DNA of 64,000 nucleotides from Siphonodentalium dalli. Its lineage: Eukaryota; Mollusca; Scaphopoda; Gadilida; Siphonodentaliidae. The notes under the pieces are model-generated. The model made no database searches. It saw only the letters and a program-made list of their open reading frames with translations, and was not told the DNA's origin. Both the position numbers and the translations under genes were made by a program. The stretch is taken from assembly GCA_032622095.1 (NCBI GenBank), contig CP136065.1, forward strand, positions 219,150,151 through 219,214,150, written 5' to 3'. Below are positions 11,441 through 23,254 of this stretch, in pieces; positions within the stretch are counted from its first letter, which is position 1; every line of letters starts with the position of its first letter.

Positions 11441-11695
11441 CAAGCCTTGAAATAGGGTGTCTGTCATTTGCAGAATGAGGTCCCCAGAGGGTGAATTTAG
11501 TGACGCTACCCCGCATAGCGGGCTAGCATCACCAAATTCACCCTCTGGGAACCTCATTCTGCTGAGGTGTAAGCAGAATGAGGTCCCCAGAGGGTGAATT
11601 TTGTGATGCTAGCCCGCTATGCGGGGGTAGCATCACTAAATTCACCCTCTGGGGACCTCATTCTGCAAATGACAGACACCCTATTTCAAGGCTTG
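11441..11695. mobile_element. Family-D MITE, intact, with 8-bp target duplication
   Basis: The ends 'CAAGCCTTGAAATAGGGTGT' and its inverse enclose two long hairpins separated by 'CTGAGGTGTAAGCAG'. Both flanks are ACTTCTTC. This is the cleanest copy for defining family D. An 8-bp duplication is typical of hAT or P-type elements. Confidence 0.9.
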
Positions 11696-11815
11696 ACTTC
11701 TTCATTGTCTAAGTCAAAACTGTTGTAAACAAGGGCTGATGTATGGGAAAAAAACATGTAATTTGTATTTCACATTTTGAAAAATGTCATGTATTACGAG
11801 ACTGGTTAAAGGTAC

Positions 11816-12293
11816 TCAACCCGATAAAACTCCTCTCAATTACTATTTCAATGGCTTCGGGGGTCAAAAATATTTGATTCGAGTCGAGGAAGTCACCCAT
11901 CAAAGCTCAGATTTGTTAGATATCGATTTTAGAAATCTATTATTTTTCATTATCGGGAATTCTTTCTGGCCCAGAAGATAGTAAAAAATTCGTTATTATT
12001 ACCCACTTGATTATAGAGTTATCCATCCTTGTCTGTTTGAATAGAATTTTGGCGTAAAATCTCGAGCATGTTACCAAATTGACGGCAGTTATAAGTACTC
12101 ATCTCGAGAACATAAGAATTTTCAAAAATCAATATCTAATGACTCTGAGCTTTGTTTGATGGGTTCCTCGACTCGAATCAAATATTTTTTACCCCCAAAG
12201 CCAAAGAAATAGTAATATAGGACCCTCTGATCGGATTGTTGTTGTTGGAATCTGTTGAGATGGGGACCCTCTTTACGGGTTGAGTACCTTTAA
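11816..12293. mobile_element. TTAA element, family F
   Basis: The ends are 'TTAAAGGTACTCAACCCG' and 'CGGGTTGAGTACCTTTAA'. Long subterminal inverted blocks follow, 'TTTGATTCGAGTCGAGGAA' and its inverse near 12160-12185. Other copies lie at 30064, 51850 and 61264. The small forward open frame is within the repeat. Confidence 0.9.
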
Positions 12294-12369
12294 CACGTTG
12301 ACTGCCGACTGTGAGTTATCTCATACTTTTTGCATGTAATTGAATGGGAGCCAGCAGTGAACATGTTAA
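12290..12369. mobile_element. 80-bp TTAA micro-element
   Basis: 'TTAACACGTTGACTGCC' at the left and 'GCAGTGAACATGTTAA' at the right form imperfect inverted ends. It shares its left TTAA with the preceding family-F element. Confidence 0.55.
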
Positions 12370-12547
12370 TGACCCACATAATGTTTGAATCCCCGAATCA
12401 CATGTTGTAATATCATTTTCTATATTATAGATATTATTGGGGAGATGTAGCTCTCAAACATAATCAAAGTTATCGGGGTGAAACATTTCAGTATAATATC
12501 TTATATTTGAAGTCCCAATGTTTGTTATGAATGGTTTGGTACCTCTT

Positions 12548-12947
12548 TTAACCCTTTACCCAACAGAAGGGCCCTGTGCCAATGCATTCTCTTATATATG
12601 CGAGTCGACCATAGGTCGCCTCGCATATATAAGAGAATGCATTGGCTTAACACATTAAAAATTATAAAATTGTTAAAGAATGTAAGAAAAAATGGTAAAA
12701 AGTGTTAAAAAAAGATTTTTGTTAGGCCAATGCATTCTCTTATATATGCGAGGCGACCTATGGTCGACTCGCATATATAAGAGAATGCATTGGCACAGGG
12801 CATAACTGTAACTATCACAATGTGGTCAAGGAGACGGTTCCAATGATATCCATATTTGTATGGTTCTATTGAGACAGACCGAAGATATTTTAGGCTGTTG
12901 AAGCTTTATTTGGCCGGTTTTGGCCGGTTTGTTGGATAAAGGGTTAA
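12548..12947. mobile_element. TTAA MITE, family A, copy 3
   Basis: It is flanked by TTAA and has mirrored palindromes at about 12579-12645 and 12725-12794. The right end is 'GTTGGATAAAGGGTTAA', with one substitution relative to the consensus seen in other copies. Confidence 0.9.
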
Positions 12948-13152
12948 CCCCTTTCTATGCTAAATCGATTCTCCCACCTGGTTATAATAGTATACATTGG
13001 AATTGTCCAGGTGGGTTTTCAATATTAATTGTAGAATCATTTCTGGACAGGGGTCTTCGATTCATGTTTATTATTTTATACACAGGAAACTATATAAAAC
13101 TTGTATTAGGAATAGATAGGCCATCTTTAAATTGGACACGGCATCTTTAATG
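12948..13152. repeat. Fragments of family I and family F2 ends
   Basis: 'CCCTTTCTATGCTAAATCGATTC'-like sequence resembles the family-I end at 53936. 'TTAAATTGGACACGGCATCT' followed by 'TTAA' resembles the family-F2 right end. Both are partial. Confidence 0.5.
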
Positions 13153-13609
13153 CAAGTCTGAGTTTAGTGTGCCTGTCATTTGCTGAATGAGGTCCCCAGA
13201 GGGTGAATTTAGTGATGCTATCCCGCATAGCGGGCTAGTATACCAAATTCACCCTCTGGGGACCTCATTCTGCATGGCCTCATCTGCTATGGGAGACATA
13301 AGACTCAGATTGAAGTTCCCAAATGGTGAATATTGTGATGTACACTAATTGGGAACCTCGATTATGCAATGTGTCATCTGCCAATTTGGGGATATAGAGA
13401 AACTAAACTAAAAAAGAAATAGAATTTATGTCAAGAAGTTTCTATAGAAATTTGATAACAAAGAAACTTTCCAGAGAAGATGAGGCCCAAGCAGAATGAG
13501 GTCCCCAGAGGGTGAATTTAATGATGCTAGCCCACTGCGGGGTAGCATCACTAAATTCACCCTCTTGGGACCTCATTCTGCAAATGACAGGCTCACTAAA
13601 TTCAGGCTT
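13153..13609. mobile_element. Family-D MITE, full-length CAAGTCTGAG subtype
   Basis: It starts 'CAAGTCTGAGTTTAGTGTGC' and ends with a degenerate inverse '...CACTAAATTCAGGCTTA'. Hairpins are at about 13184-13274 and 13493-13582. The spacer has an inverted 'TTTCTATAGAAATTTGATAA' segment. 13610-13934 contains a short CAT/ATC-rich simple repeat and nothing else recognised. Confidence 0.85.
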
Positions 13610-13934
13610 AATGGCTCTTTATAGAAATAGTCAGGGACTCAAACATTATCTGGAGGATTAATTAATACTACATCATATTCATTGTCATATCATCATCATC
13701 GTCATAATCATCATTTACATTTCAAAAGAATTACTGGGCTTCCTTCAGGAATCATAATTCATAATAATTAGGTTGTGTCTTTACTGTGGTGCACTACGGT
13801 AATCTTTACTCTCATTAAAGTTGTCAGAAAAAAAAACAAATTAGTATGAAATAATTTGTGTACACAAGAAAACATCTTTTATTTCATACCAACAACAATA
13901 GAATATACATAAATGAAATGTTGGTAAACGGGGA

Positions 13935-14147
13935 TTAACCCTTTCAGTGCCAAGTCCGATTTTTGTATCAACCCATATTTCCTTGATAATTTTTCAAATT
14001 TATTGATTAAAATAATGTGATACATTGATGGAATGAGCTCTTAGCTCTTTCCATCAATGTATCACATTATTATAATCAATAAATTTGAAAAATGATCAAG
14101 GAAATATGGGTTGATACAAAGATCGGACTTGGCACTGAAAGGGTTAA
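13935..14147. mobile_element. TTAA MITE, family B, intact palindrome
   Basis: From 'TTAACCCTTTCAGTGCCAAG' to its inverse the element is almost a perfect palindrome, centred near 14040 ('GAGCTCTTAGCTC'). Confidence 0.9.
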
Positions 14148-14164
14148 ACAACAAGCCCGAGGGC

Positions 14165-14595
14165 CAAGCCTTGAAATACTGTATCTGTCATTTGCAGAAT
14201 GAGGTCCGCAGAGGGTGAAATTAGTGACGCTTTGCCACATAGCAGACTACCGTCACCAAATTCACCCTCTGAGAACCTCATTCTGCTTAGGCCTTAACTG
14301 TTATGGGAGATTGAAGTTGCCCAGTTGAAGTTGGTGATGTTCACCCATTAGTCATTTCGATTATATGCATTTTATCTTCTGCCAATTAGGGGATATAGAA
14401 ACTGAACAGAAAGGAAAAAGTAACTGAAAACAATGTTAATTTGAGACTAGATATTTCTCAGAAGATGAGGCCTTAGCAGAATGAGGTCCCCAGTGGGTGA
14501 ATTTGGTGATGATAGCCTGCTGTGTGGGGTAGCATCACTAAATTCACCTTCTGGGGACCTCATTCTGCAAATGACAGACACTATTTCAAGGCTTG
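14165..14595. mobile_element. Family-D MITE
   Basis: The ends are 'CAAGCCTTGAAATACTGTAT' and 'CTATTTCAAGGCTTG'. Two hairpins (about 14196-14287 and 14477-14569) flank a spacer with 'TAAAGTTGAAG'-type sequence shared with 57451-57874. Confidence 0.85.
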
Positions 14596-14679
14596 CGAGG
14601 ACTTATATTAAGTTTGGAGATAAGTTTAGCTTATTGCGGTACACATTCTTTATTACTTCCTATAGTGTGGTTTATCACT

Positions 14680-15069
14680 TTAACCCTTTACCCAACAGAA
14701 GGGCCCTGTGCCAATGCATTCTCTTATATATGCGAGTCGACCATAGGTCGCCTCGCATATATAAGAGAATGCATTGGCTTAACACATTAAAAATTATAAA
14801 ATTGTTAAAGAATGTAAGAAAAAATGGTAAAAAGTGTTAAAAAAAAGTTTTTTTTTAGGCCAATGCATTCTCTTATATATGCGAGGCGACCTATGGTCGA
14901 CTCGCATATATAAGAGAATGCATTGGCACAGGGCTAACTGTAACTATCACAATGTGGTCAACGAACCGGTTCCAATGATATCCATATTTGTATGGTTCTA
15001 TTGAAACAGACCGAAGATATTTTAGGCTGTTGAAGCTTTACTTGGCCGGTTTGTTGGGTAAAGGGTTAA
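14680..15069. mobile_element. TTAA MITE, family A, copy 4
   Basis: TTAA-flanked, with both palindromes intact (about 14710-14777 and 14858-14927). The two overlapping open frames across it are palindrome artefacts. Confidence 0.9.
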
Positions 15070-15099
15070 ATCTATTATTAGCTCAACTTGACAAGTCAA

Positions 15100-15440
15100 T
15101 TTTGAGCTATTGCCATGGGTTGTCGTCCGTGCATCTGCATGCATAGGGCCATCTGTCCAACAATTTCCTCTAGCACACCCTACAGGTCACATCTCAGTGT
15201 GACCTCTATATGACCTCTATATGGGAGCCACCAATTTAACCAGAAATTTGTTGAATAACATGGCCACCAGTGGCCATCTTGGATTTTACTCTTTGCATTA
15301 TTGGAGAACTGTTTTTAAAATTTACTGCCATGTTCAGGATCACTTTTAGATGGGAGTTATCTAATTTCAACGATATTCAAATTAAAAACATGGCAGCATC
15401 TTTGCATCACTGAATACTTTCCGCAGGCCTTATTGCTCCA
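15100..15440. repeat. Fragment of dispersed repeat L
   Basis: It shares 'GCCATCTTGGATTTTACTC', 'CACACCCTACAGGTCACATC' and 'TGACCTCTA...TGGGAGCCA' with the tandem blocks at 56270-57170 and 58490-59193. Confidence 0.7.
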
Positions 15441-15641
15441 TTGACTAATGTAATTATCCCCTCTCCAAGTTGCGCTACAGTGTCATTGACACATTAATTC
15501 CTTTCCTTGGTATCTGGCAAATGTGTGTTATCTGTGTGTGTTGTACTGGGTATCATTTTCAAATGTTACAATTATCATGAAAAGTTTATTTCAAGAAGGG
15601 ATTTTAGTAGAACATGGCTCATTTTAGAGTGATTTTATTAT

Positions 15642-16032
15642 TTAACCCTTTACCCAACAGAAGGGCCCTGTGCCAATGCATTCTCTTATATATGCGAGTC
15701 GACCATAGGTCGCCTCGCATATATAAGAGAATGCATTGGTTTAACACATTAAAAATTATAAAAATTTTAAAGAATATAAGAAAAAATGTTAAAAAGTGTT
15801 AAAAAAAGATTTTTTTTTAGGCCAATGCATTCTCTTATATATGCGAGGCGACCTATGGTCGACTCGCATATATAAGAGAATGCATTGGCACAGGGCATAA
15901 CTGTAACTATCACAATGTGGTCAAGGAGCCGGTTCCAATGATATCCATATTTGTATGGTTCTATTGAGACAGACCGAAGATATTTTAGGCTGTTGAAGCT
16001 TTATTTGGCCGGTTTGTTGGGTAAAGGGTTAA
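15642..16032. mobile_element. TTAA MITE, family A, copy 5
   Basis: TTAA-flanked, in the same orientation as copies 1, 3 and 4, with mirrored palindromes at about 15672-15739 and 15822-15888. Confidence 0.9.
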
Positions 16033-17150
16033 GTCCATTAAATTAAATTGGAGTTAGTATTTGCATGCGGTCAAATAGAATTTGGAGTGCATGGTACATA
16101 AATACCCAGTCTGTAGGAAACTACATACCCACATTGAAAATAGTGGGTCTGATGACCTTTCGTAGAGTTTTCACCCAGAAATGAAACTTTGGCGGGAATA
16201 CAATAGACTCAGTATCCTTATGAATCTGAGTGCATGTTTACAAAGACTGATAAATATCTTATAAATTAATATGCATACCTAAAAAGTTGTCAGATATTGA
16301 CTCCTTTATTCCTTTATAGATTGGCCCTAAAATAATGTAGTTGCAATGCCAGATTCATGAATTTCATTCAAGTGGGGGGGGGGGGGTCGGTTGGTGGTGG
16401 GGGGGTGGCAATGTGCGGTTGGAAATTTCATGCCTCACAAAACAGTTGGAAATTTCACACCAAAAATATTTTGAAATTGTTCTTTTAGTTTGATTTTCCA
16501 ACCAGCATTCAGCAGGAAATTTAATGTTTTTAGACCCAACAATCACATATTTTCCTACTTTCTAAAATTTTAAACTGAAATAACAACCATCAGTAACCTT
16601 AGGGGTGTCAAGTTGGAAACTCTTTAGGTACCTGTTGGAAATTCCAACCCAAAGGGGAGGGGGACAAATGAAATTTCATGTAGTTGAGAATTTGGTTTGG
16701 TTCAGCGTGCCAATAAGCTTTACTTATATCACATGAAACCCCCATTATATCAATAAAAAACCCATAACATATTTCCTTATCTCTCACTAGTTACATATCA
16801 CTTGACACCGCCCCAACAAAATGACTGCATCTTTACATTGATTCAGGCGGATTAATACTATTTTGAAAAGCTGCGCATGACACCAACACCAGATAATGCA
16901 AAATGATTGCTTTGTTCATTAAGGTTAAATTCTTGTCCAACTTCGTTGCACTAATGAAAATAGGCACAAAAACAGAGGCAAATTGGGGGACTACATTATC
17001 CATTGCCAGCCCCAGAGCATGCAATACTGTTGTATACATATACTCAGCCGACACTGTAAATGTATGCATTTTGCAGCTTCTTTTAAGGATTTTGATTTAT
17101 TTAAAAGGCATAAAGCTCAGTTTGTTTTCATGTGAAATACAAGATCTTCA
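16033..17150. other. Unassigned sequence with a poly-G patch
   Basis: A G-rich tract lies at about 16374-16407. 'TTGGAAATTTCA' recurs in both orientations around it. The overlapping 78- and 94-codon open frames at 16833-17187 have no recognisable domain or biased composition, and I do not call them genes. Confidence 0.5.
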
Positions 17151-17164
17151 ATTACATGTAGTTA

Positions 17165-17275
17165 TGTTGGGATATAAGATTTTATGAAACTCGTTTCATA
17201 AATTTTATTCACAATTTGTCTACGACTCGTGAATTAAATTTATCAAACTCGTTTCATAAAATCTTATATCCAAAC
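17165..17275. repeat. Inverted repeat (hairpin)
   Basis: 'GGATATAAGATTTTATGAAA' pairs with its inverse near 17250-17270, and 'CTCGTTTCATAAA' occurs on both sides. Probably a small MITE. Confidence 0.7.
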
Positions 17276-17439
17276 ATGACTCGTTGGAGATCCTCTATAT
17301 CCAACCGAAAGAAATAATTCAGCATTGATGTGATGTGAACCAATCATAAATGGGATTTAATCAGAGTTCTGTAAATATATATTGATTATTCCATGTTTAA
17401 AGTTGTATTCAGGGTTCCAGGCTATTTTTTATGAAACCT

Positions 17440-17790
17440 ATTTCAGACTAGCATCACTAAATTCACCCTCTGGGGACCTCATTCTACTTATGCCTCATTT
17501 TCTGGGAAGTATCTAAGAGTCTCAAATTAACACTGTTTTTAGTTGCTTTTCCCCTTATGTTCATTTTCTATATCCTCTAATTGGCAGATGATAAAATGCA
17601 TAATCGAGGTGACTAATGGGTGAACATCACCAACCAACTGGGGAACTTTAATCTGATCCAAGGTCTCCCACAGCAGTTGAGGTCTCAGAAGCATGAGGTT
17701 CACAGAGGGTGAACTTGGTGATGCTCATCACTAAAGTCACCCTCTGGGGATCTCATTTTGCAAATGACAGACACACTATTTTAAGATTTG
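17440..17790. mobile_element. Family-D MITE, left end missing
   Basis: It begins inside the first hairpin ('GACTAGCATCACTAAATTCA') and runs to a degenerate right end 'CACACTATTTTAAGATTTG'. The second hairpin has lost most of its loop. Confidence 0.75.
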
Positions 17791-17984
17791 GTGCCAAGCA
17801 TTTGTTATCAAGGTGCTATTGATTGACCAAAAATTCAGCTTTATCATTTGCAGCTCATTTATCCAAAAATTGTGATGTGTCCGAGTCATGATGAATCATT
17901 GCAGCCCGACCCTCGTCATGCTCATTTGAATCTTATAGAAGATGAATATATTAATGGTAATTCTTCACTTCTCTTAGTCTATAT

Positions 17985-18263
17985 CACTGGGGCTTGTCGT
18001 TAGTAAACCGAGCAAAACACATTAATGGAACGTCACTAACAAATGCAACTTTGATTTATTGACATTATGCTATACAAGGGGGACAACAATACATCCTCAA
18101 ATCTAATGGCAATAATTCATGAACGCCTATTTTGTTGTCCCCCTTGTATAGCATTAAGTCAATAGAAATGCGTTTGTTAAAGTGACAAGTCTGTTCATAT
18201 TTTTTTTATTTTTTTTTTTTATTTTTTTTTGCTTGGTTTATTTAATAGCGACAAGCCCCTGTG
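17985..18263. mobile_element. hAT-type MITE with 8-bp target duplication
   Basis: The left end 'CACTGGGGCTTGTCG' and right end 'CGACAAGCCCCTGTG' are inverted repeats. The flanks are GTCTATAT and GTCTGTAT (7 of 8 match). A second inner inverted repeat, 'GCTATACAAGGGGGACAAC' and its inverse, lies at 18069-18086 and 18132-18155. Ends, size and 8-bp duplication fit the hAT superfamily. Confidence 0.8.
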
Positions 18264-18404
18264 GTCTGTATGCCTTTTCTAGTGCTCTTTTGTTTATTTG
18301 CGTTTCCAAATTACTGATGCATCCAAGAACGGATAAATTACTGATGTGTGAAGGATACTAGAAATGGAATTATAAGGATAAATATTAAATTTCTTAGTTC
18401 ATTT

Positions 18405-18464
18405 ACAACTAACCGCAATTTCTGCTGACATTCCTTTTTCATAACAGCCAGCATTTGCGGTTAG
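18405..18464. repeat. Short hairpin
   Basis: 'AACTAACCGCAA' pairs with 'TTGCGGTTAGTT' across about 35 bases. Confidence 0.7.
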
Positions 18465-18503
18465 TTCTCGATGGACGAACAAACTGAGACAATCATTTCT
18501 TAC

Positions 18504-18737
18504 TTAACTCTTCCATGACTGGAGCTTCCTGAAATATTGCGAAAACTTTGTGCCAATGTACATTGGCCTAACAATATTTACATTGACCTTGCAAGCCAGT
18601 GCATTATCTTATGTATGTGAGGCTCCCTGTGGGAGACTCGCATATATAAGAGAATGCACTGGCACAGGGTCTTTAATGCTCCACCAGCTCAGCTCCCATC
18701 ATGAACCCCATGAAAGGGTGAGTAAAGAAAGGGTTAA
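18504..18737. mobile_element. TTAA MITE, family C, copy 2
   Basis: The ends are 'TTAACTCTTCCATGACTGG' and 'GAAAGGGTTAA'. It contains the family palindrome at about 18594-18664 ('GCCAGTGCATTATCTTATGT' and its inverse). The forward 147-codon open frame is repeat-derived. Confidence 0.75.
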
Positions 18738-18882
18738 TTCACCACATTTGTTCAGGGCCAATATAAATAAATTGCTAGATTTACATCGAACTTTTTCAGA
18801 AAAATGGGGGCAATGGAGCAAATTTTATATTTTTTATATTTTATTCTTCCTAATACAATTGGTCATGGTCACTTCTAGATAT

Positions 18883-19155
18883 TACCCCTTTCATAACAGG
18901 AGCTGCATTGGTGCAGCATTAAAGATCCTGTGCCAGTGCATTTTGTTATATAAGCGAGTCTCCCATAGGGAGCTTCGCATACATTGTATATAAGAGAATG
19001 CACTGGCTTACAAGGTCAAGGAAAAACTATTGTTAGGCCAATGTGTTATCTTATATATGCGAGGCTCCCAATGGGAGAGTCACGTATATAAGAGAATGCA
19101 TTATCACAGGGTTTTTGCAAAATTTCAGGAAGCTCCATTCATGGAAGTGTTAAAT
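18883..19155. mobile_element. Family-C element, copy 3, degenerate ends
   Basis: It starts 'ACCCCTTTCATAACAGGAGC' and ends 'GCTCCATTCATGGAAGTGTTAA'. Two palindromes (about 18934-19006 and 19034-19104) are mirrored as in family A. Confidence 0.65.
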
Positions 19156-19448
19156 AAATCGATAGATGTCGAATTTTTTTTTATTTTATTCTTCCTATTA
19201 CAATTGGGCATGGTCAGTTCTAGAAATTCTAGATATTAAAGTAGTACCTATCTAATATATAATACAAGGTAATTTAGGTTGTCCAATTTTATCAAAATAG
19301 ACTGAGTTATGGGTCTTTGAAACTTAAATTAACGGTTACGGCATGAGAAAAAAGTTAACATCATTATTTTCCAAATAAAAAAAAATGAGGGGGGGGGGGG
19401 GACTGAAAATAGGGTGATGTAAATCTATCAATTGTTCTATATCAGACT

Positions 19449-19607
19449 TACAGTAATGCCCTAAGTAATTAACTCCTTACCCACAGCAGAATTATGGGTA
19501 ACTTTTCAGGATTTAGTCGGAAATATGGCATATTTCCGACTAAATCCTGAAAAGTTACCCATAATTCTGCTGTGGTTAAGGAGTCGATTACTTAGGGCAT
19601 TACGGTA
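19449..19607. mobile_element. Mariner-like palindromic MITE, family E
   Basis: It is nearly a perfect palindrome from 'TACAGTAATGCCCTAAGTAA' to its inverse, and includes 'CACAGCAGAATTATGGGTAA'. The TA flanks and CAGT start fit Tc1/mariner-type MITEs. 19608-20160 holds only a poly-C tract at about 19977 and no gene. Confidence 0.85.
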
Positions 19608-20162
19608 CCATGAACTATTCTAACATGAAACCTTGTCTCTGAATTGTGTCTTGATCTCTTACTGAAACCTGTCCACAATACAGTCATATTTTCCATTGTG
19701 CAGATGATTACCTGTTTGACTGCTTGCTATGTATGATGGGATATTAAAGACTTGTTATTGAAACCATGTTATAAGTTTAATAAAACTTCTGGTAGTTACC
19801 CTCTCTTATTATTTGGTGCGAGTGCGTGGGATTAATAATGTTTCACGTCATTCCTCGATATAATTCATAGAATTTACGATGAAATTATGGAAGCTGAATG
19901 TATCGGCAACAAGTTCACATCGAAATTACTACAACTTTATATCCAGGAACGGTGAAAAATCCACAAGAAATTTTTACCCCCCCCCCCCCCCATATGTTGG
20001 TGGATATTATTATTCTGCATTAATCGTAAGTCACATTGCTCCCAGACAAACTGGATGACCCCTCTAACTGAGTCCAAACTGTTGATATATCCCTTTTCAT
20101 AATAATTTTATTGCAAAAAGCGCAAACCAGTTGATAGTTTATATTCTTCAGAAAAGTCAATT

Positions 20163-20335
20163 TGCACTCAAGTTACCCTTCCATGACAGGCGCTTCCTGA
20201 AAATTTGTGAAATCCCTGTGCCAATGTATTCTCTTATATATGCGAGTCTCCCATAGGGAGCCTTGCATATATAAGAGAATGTATTGGCATAACAAAATTT
20301 ACTTTGACCTTGTTAACCAGTGTATTCTTTTATAG
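20163..20335. mobile_element. Family-C element, copy 4, truncated
   Basis: The left end 'TTACCCTTCCATGACAGGCG' and first palindrome (20219-20288) are present. The second palindrome is cut after 'CCAGTGTATTCTTTTATA', where the large inverted-repeat element begins. Confidence 0.7.
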
Positions 20336-20480
20336 ACGCCATATACATGTGAGATAAAGCAGCGCAGTGATTGGCTATAATCAACTGTCTGTTAGCCAAT
20401 GTGGGAGTACCAGGGTATCATGTATTACCATAAACCTGCCATGGGCCGCATGATCACGAATCTATAACAACTGTCTCGCC

Positions 20481-21866
20481 GAAATGTTGAGATATCCATA
20501 TGGGTTGAGACAATGATATGTTGAGATATCCATATGGGGGTGAGACAATGATATGTTGAGATATCCATATGGGGGTGAGACAATGATATGTTGAGATATC
20601 CATATGGGGGTGAAATGTTGAGATATCCATATGGGGGTGATATGTTGAGATATCCATATGGGGGTGAGATAATGAAATGTTGAGATATCCATATGGGGGT
20701 GAGACAATGATATGTTGAGATATCCATATGGGGGTGAGATAATGAAATGTTGAGATATCCATATGGGGGTGAGACAATGAAATGTTGAGATATCCATATG
20801 GGGGTGAGACAATGAAATGTTGAGATATCCATATGGGGGTGAGACAATGAAATGTTGAGATATCCATATGGGGGTGAGACAATGAAATGTTGAGATATCC
20901 ATATGGGGGTGAGACAATGAAATGTTGAGATATCCATATGGGGGTGAGACAATGAAATGTTGAGATATCCATATGGGGGTGAGAATGAAATGTTGAGATA
21001 TCCATATGGGGGTGAGATAATGAAATGTTGAGATATCCATATGGGGGTGAGATAATGAAATGTTGAGATATCCATATGGGAGTGAGACACATGAAATGTT
21101 GAGATATCCATATGGGGGTGAGACAATGAAATGTTGAGATATCCATATGGGGGTGAGACAATGAAATGTTGAGATATCCATATGGGAGTGAGACACATGA
21201 AATGTTGAGATATCCATATGGGGGTGAGACAATGAAATGTTGAGATATCCATATGGGGGTGAGACAATGAAATGTTGAGATATCCATATGGGGGCGAGAC
21301 AATGAAATGTTGAGATATCCATATGGGGGCGAGACAATGAAATGTTGAGATATCCATATGGGGGATGAGACAATGAAATGTTGAGATATCCATATGGGGG
21401 GTGAGACAATGAAATGTTGAGATATCCATATGGGGGTGAGACAATGAAATGTTGAGATATCCTTATGGGGGTGAGACAATGAAATGTTGAGATATCCATA
21501 TGGGGGTGAGACAATGAAATGTTGAGATATCCATATGGGGGTGAGACAATGAAATGTTGAGATATCCATATGGGGGTGAGACAATGAAATGTTGAGATAT
21601 CCATATGGGGGTGAGAATGAAATGTTGAGATATCCATATGGGGGTGAGATAATGAAATGTTGAGATATCCATATGGGGGTGAGACAATGAAATGTTGAGA
21701 TATCCATATGGGTGTGAGACAATGAAATGTTGAGATATCCATATGGGGGTGAGACAATGAAATGTTGAGATATTCATATGGGGGTGAGACAATGAAATGT
21801 TGAGATATCCATATGGGGGTGAGACAATGAAATGTTGAGATATCCATATGGGGGTGAGACAATGAA
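20481..21866. repeat. 35-bp minisatellite, about 39 copies
   Basis: The unit contains 'GAAATGTTGAGATATCCATA' then 'TGGGGGTGAGACAAT'. It varies mainly by deletions in 'GAGACAATGAAA'. The sister arms contain it once (26820-26850 inverted; 35955-35985). The minus strand of the unit has no stop in any frame, and 35 is not divisible by 3, so frames cycle and four long open frames (145-488 codons) appear. They encode only the repeat and are not genes. Confidence 0.97.
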
Positions 21867-22194
21867 CTTGATATACATGGGATATCAATTTGAGTGACAC
21901 TCGTGTGTTTAATATGAATCAAATTCATTTGTGAGCAGTGTGTCTACAATCGAGTTTGCTGCGATTTGGTGCCTCCATATATTTATTCCGCAATGAAGAA
22001 TGATTTAAGTACATATATATTCGGATACAAACTTCAAAGTAGCGTCATACATAATTCCAAAATGATGGTCTTTATGGGAATCACCATTTTCGAGATTTTA
22101 AGCCGCCATCTTTGAAACAATGAACTTGTAATACACAGGATATCAATTTGAGTGACACTCGTGTGTTTAATATGAATCAAATTCATTTGTGAGC

Positions 22195-22526
22195 TGGTGT
22201 AAACAATATTTATTCCCAATACAAAACAAGATGAATATTTCAACAAAAATGCTAATGGATGATTATGTAAGATTGGAATGGGATGAGACAACAAGCCTAT
22301 TGTGGCTTTTTTGTAAGTCCTCTCCCAGATCGCTCAAATTTCCCAAACTACATAAGGCCGTTCGGGCGAGTCAGGCAGGAATTTTTGCTGGTTTGTACTT
22401 TAGATAACATAGTGGTGATTTTAATATATATCACATATATATAACAGATAGCAAGAGCTAATATAAGGACTGGAGTGGGGTAAGATTTGGGAATTGAAGA
22501 TAACCAATGGGGTGAAGGAGAGTAGT
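22195..22526. mobile_element. 332-bp insertion with 9-bp target duplication
   Basis: Within the duplicated arm segment, 'TTTGTGAGC' occurs at 22186-22194 and 22527-22535 around a block absent from every other arm copy. The family is unknown; the 72-codon open frame inside is not recognisable. The duplicate arm copy at 21880-21960 shows the uninterrupted site. Confidence 0.75.
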
Positions 22527-23254
22527 TTTGTGAGCTGTGTGTCTACAATCGTGTTTGCTGCGATTTGGTGCCTCCATATATTTATTCCGCAAGGAAGAAT
22601 TATTTAAGTACATATATAATTGGATACAAACTTCAAAGTAGCGTCATATTCCATAATGATGGTCTTTATAGCAATCACCATTTTCGGGATTTTAAGCCGC
22701 CATCTTGATGGCCATCTTTGAAACCATCATCAAACATTGAGCTCAATGATACATATTTAAATCCAGCAAATATACCAAGTGATTTTGTGTTTATGTTTTC
22801 CCCATTCCACCATAGCCATACGAGCGCCCACATTTCTCGAGGGAATGAGACCGAATATTTTTACATGATATATTCATGGTTGTAACACAGTTTTTGTAGA
22901 ATATACCTTGTATATACAGAGAAATATACCTTAAACATATATAATTCTGGCAGAAATGTGAAAAATACTGTAATTTGCAGTAAGTTCCCCCTGAAATACT
23001 ATTCAATTTGCCTGAAAATTCACCGAAAATATCTCAAATTTTCCCGGACAATCCCAATTTTGAGCTTTCAAAACGTTTTTTGGGGTGGGCTGCAGCCTTC
23101 CCAGCCCCCTGGTCCGTATGGCTATGAATTCCATTGGGCTGTATACATTTTCTTGGTGACAATAATTTAGGCTATTTTGACCACCATCTTTGTTTTAACC
23201 AGATTTATCAAATTCTTGAAAGCTGGCTTGGCAGTTTGGTGGATCACTCAGAAG

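Noticed and set aside
20425-21928. Four minus-strand open frames of 145-488 codons
   Set aside because: They translate a 35-bp satellite that lacks stops in all three frames; the three long frames encode the same repeats.
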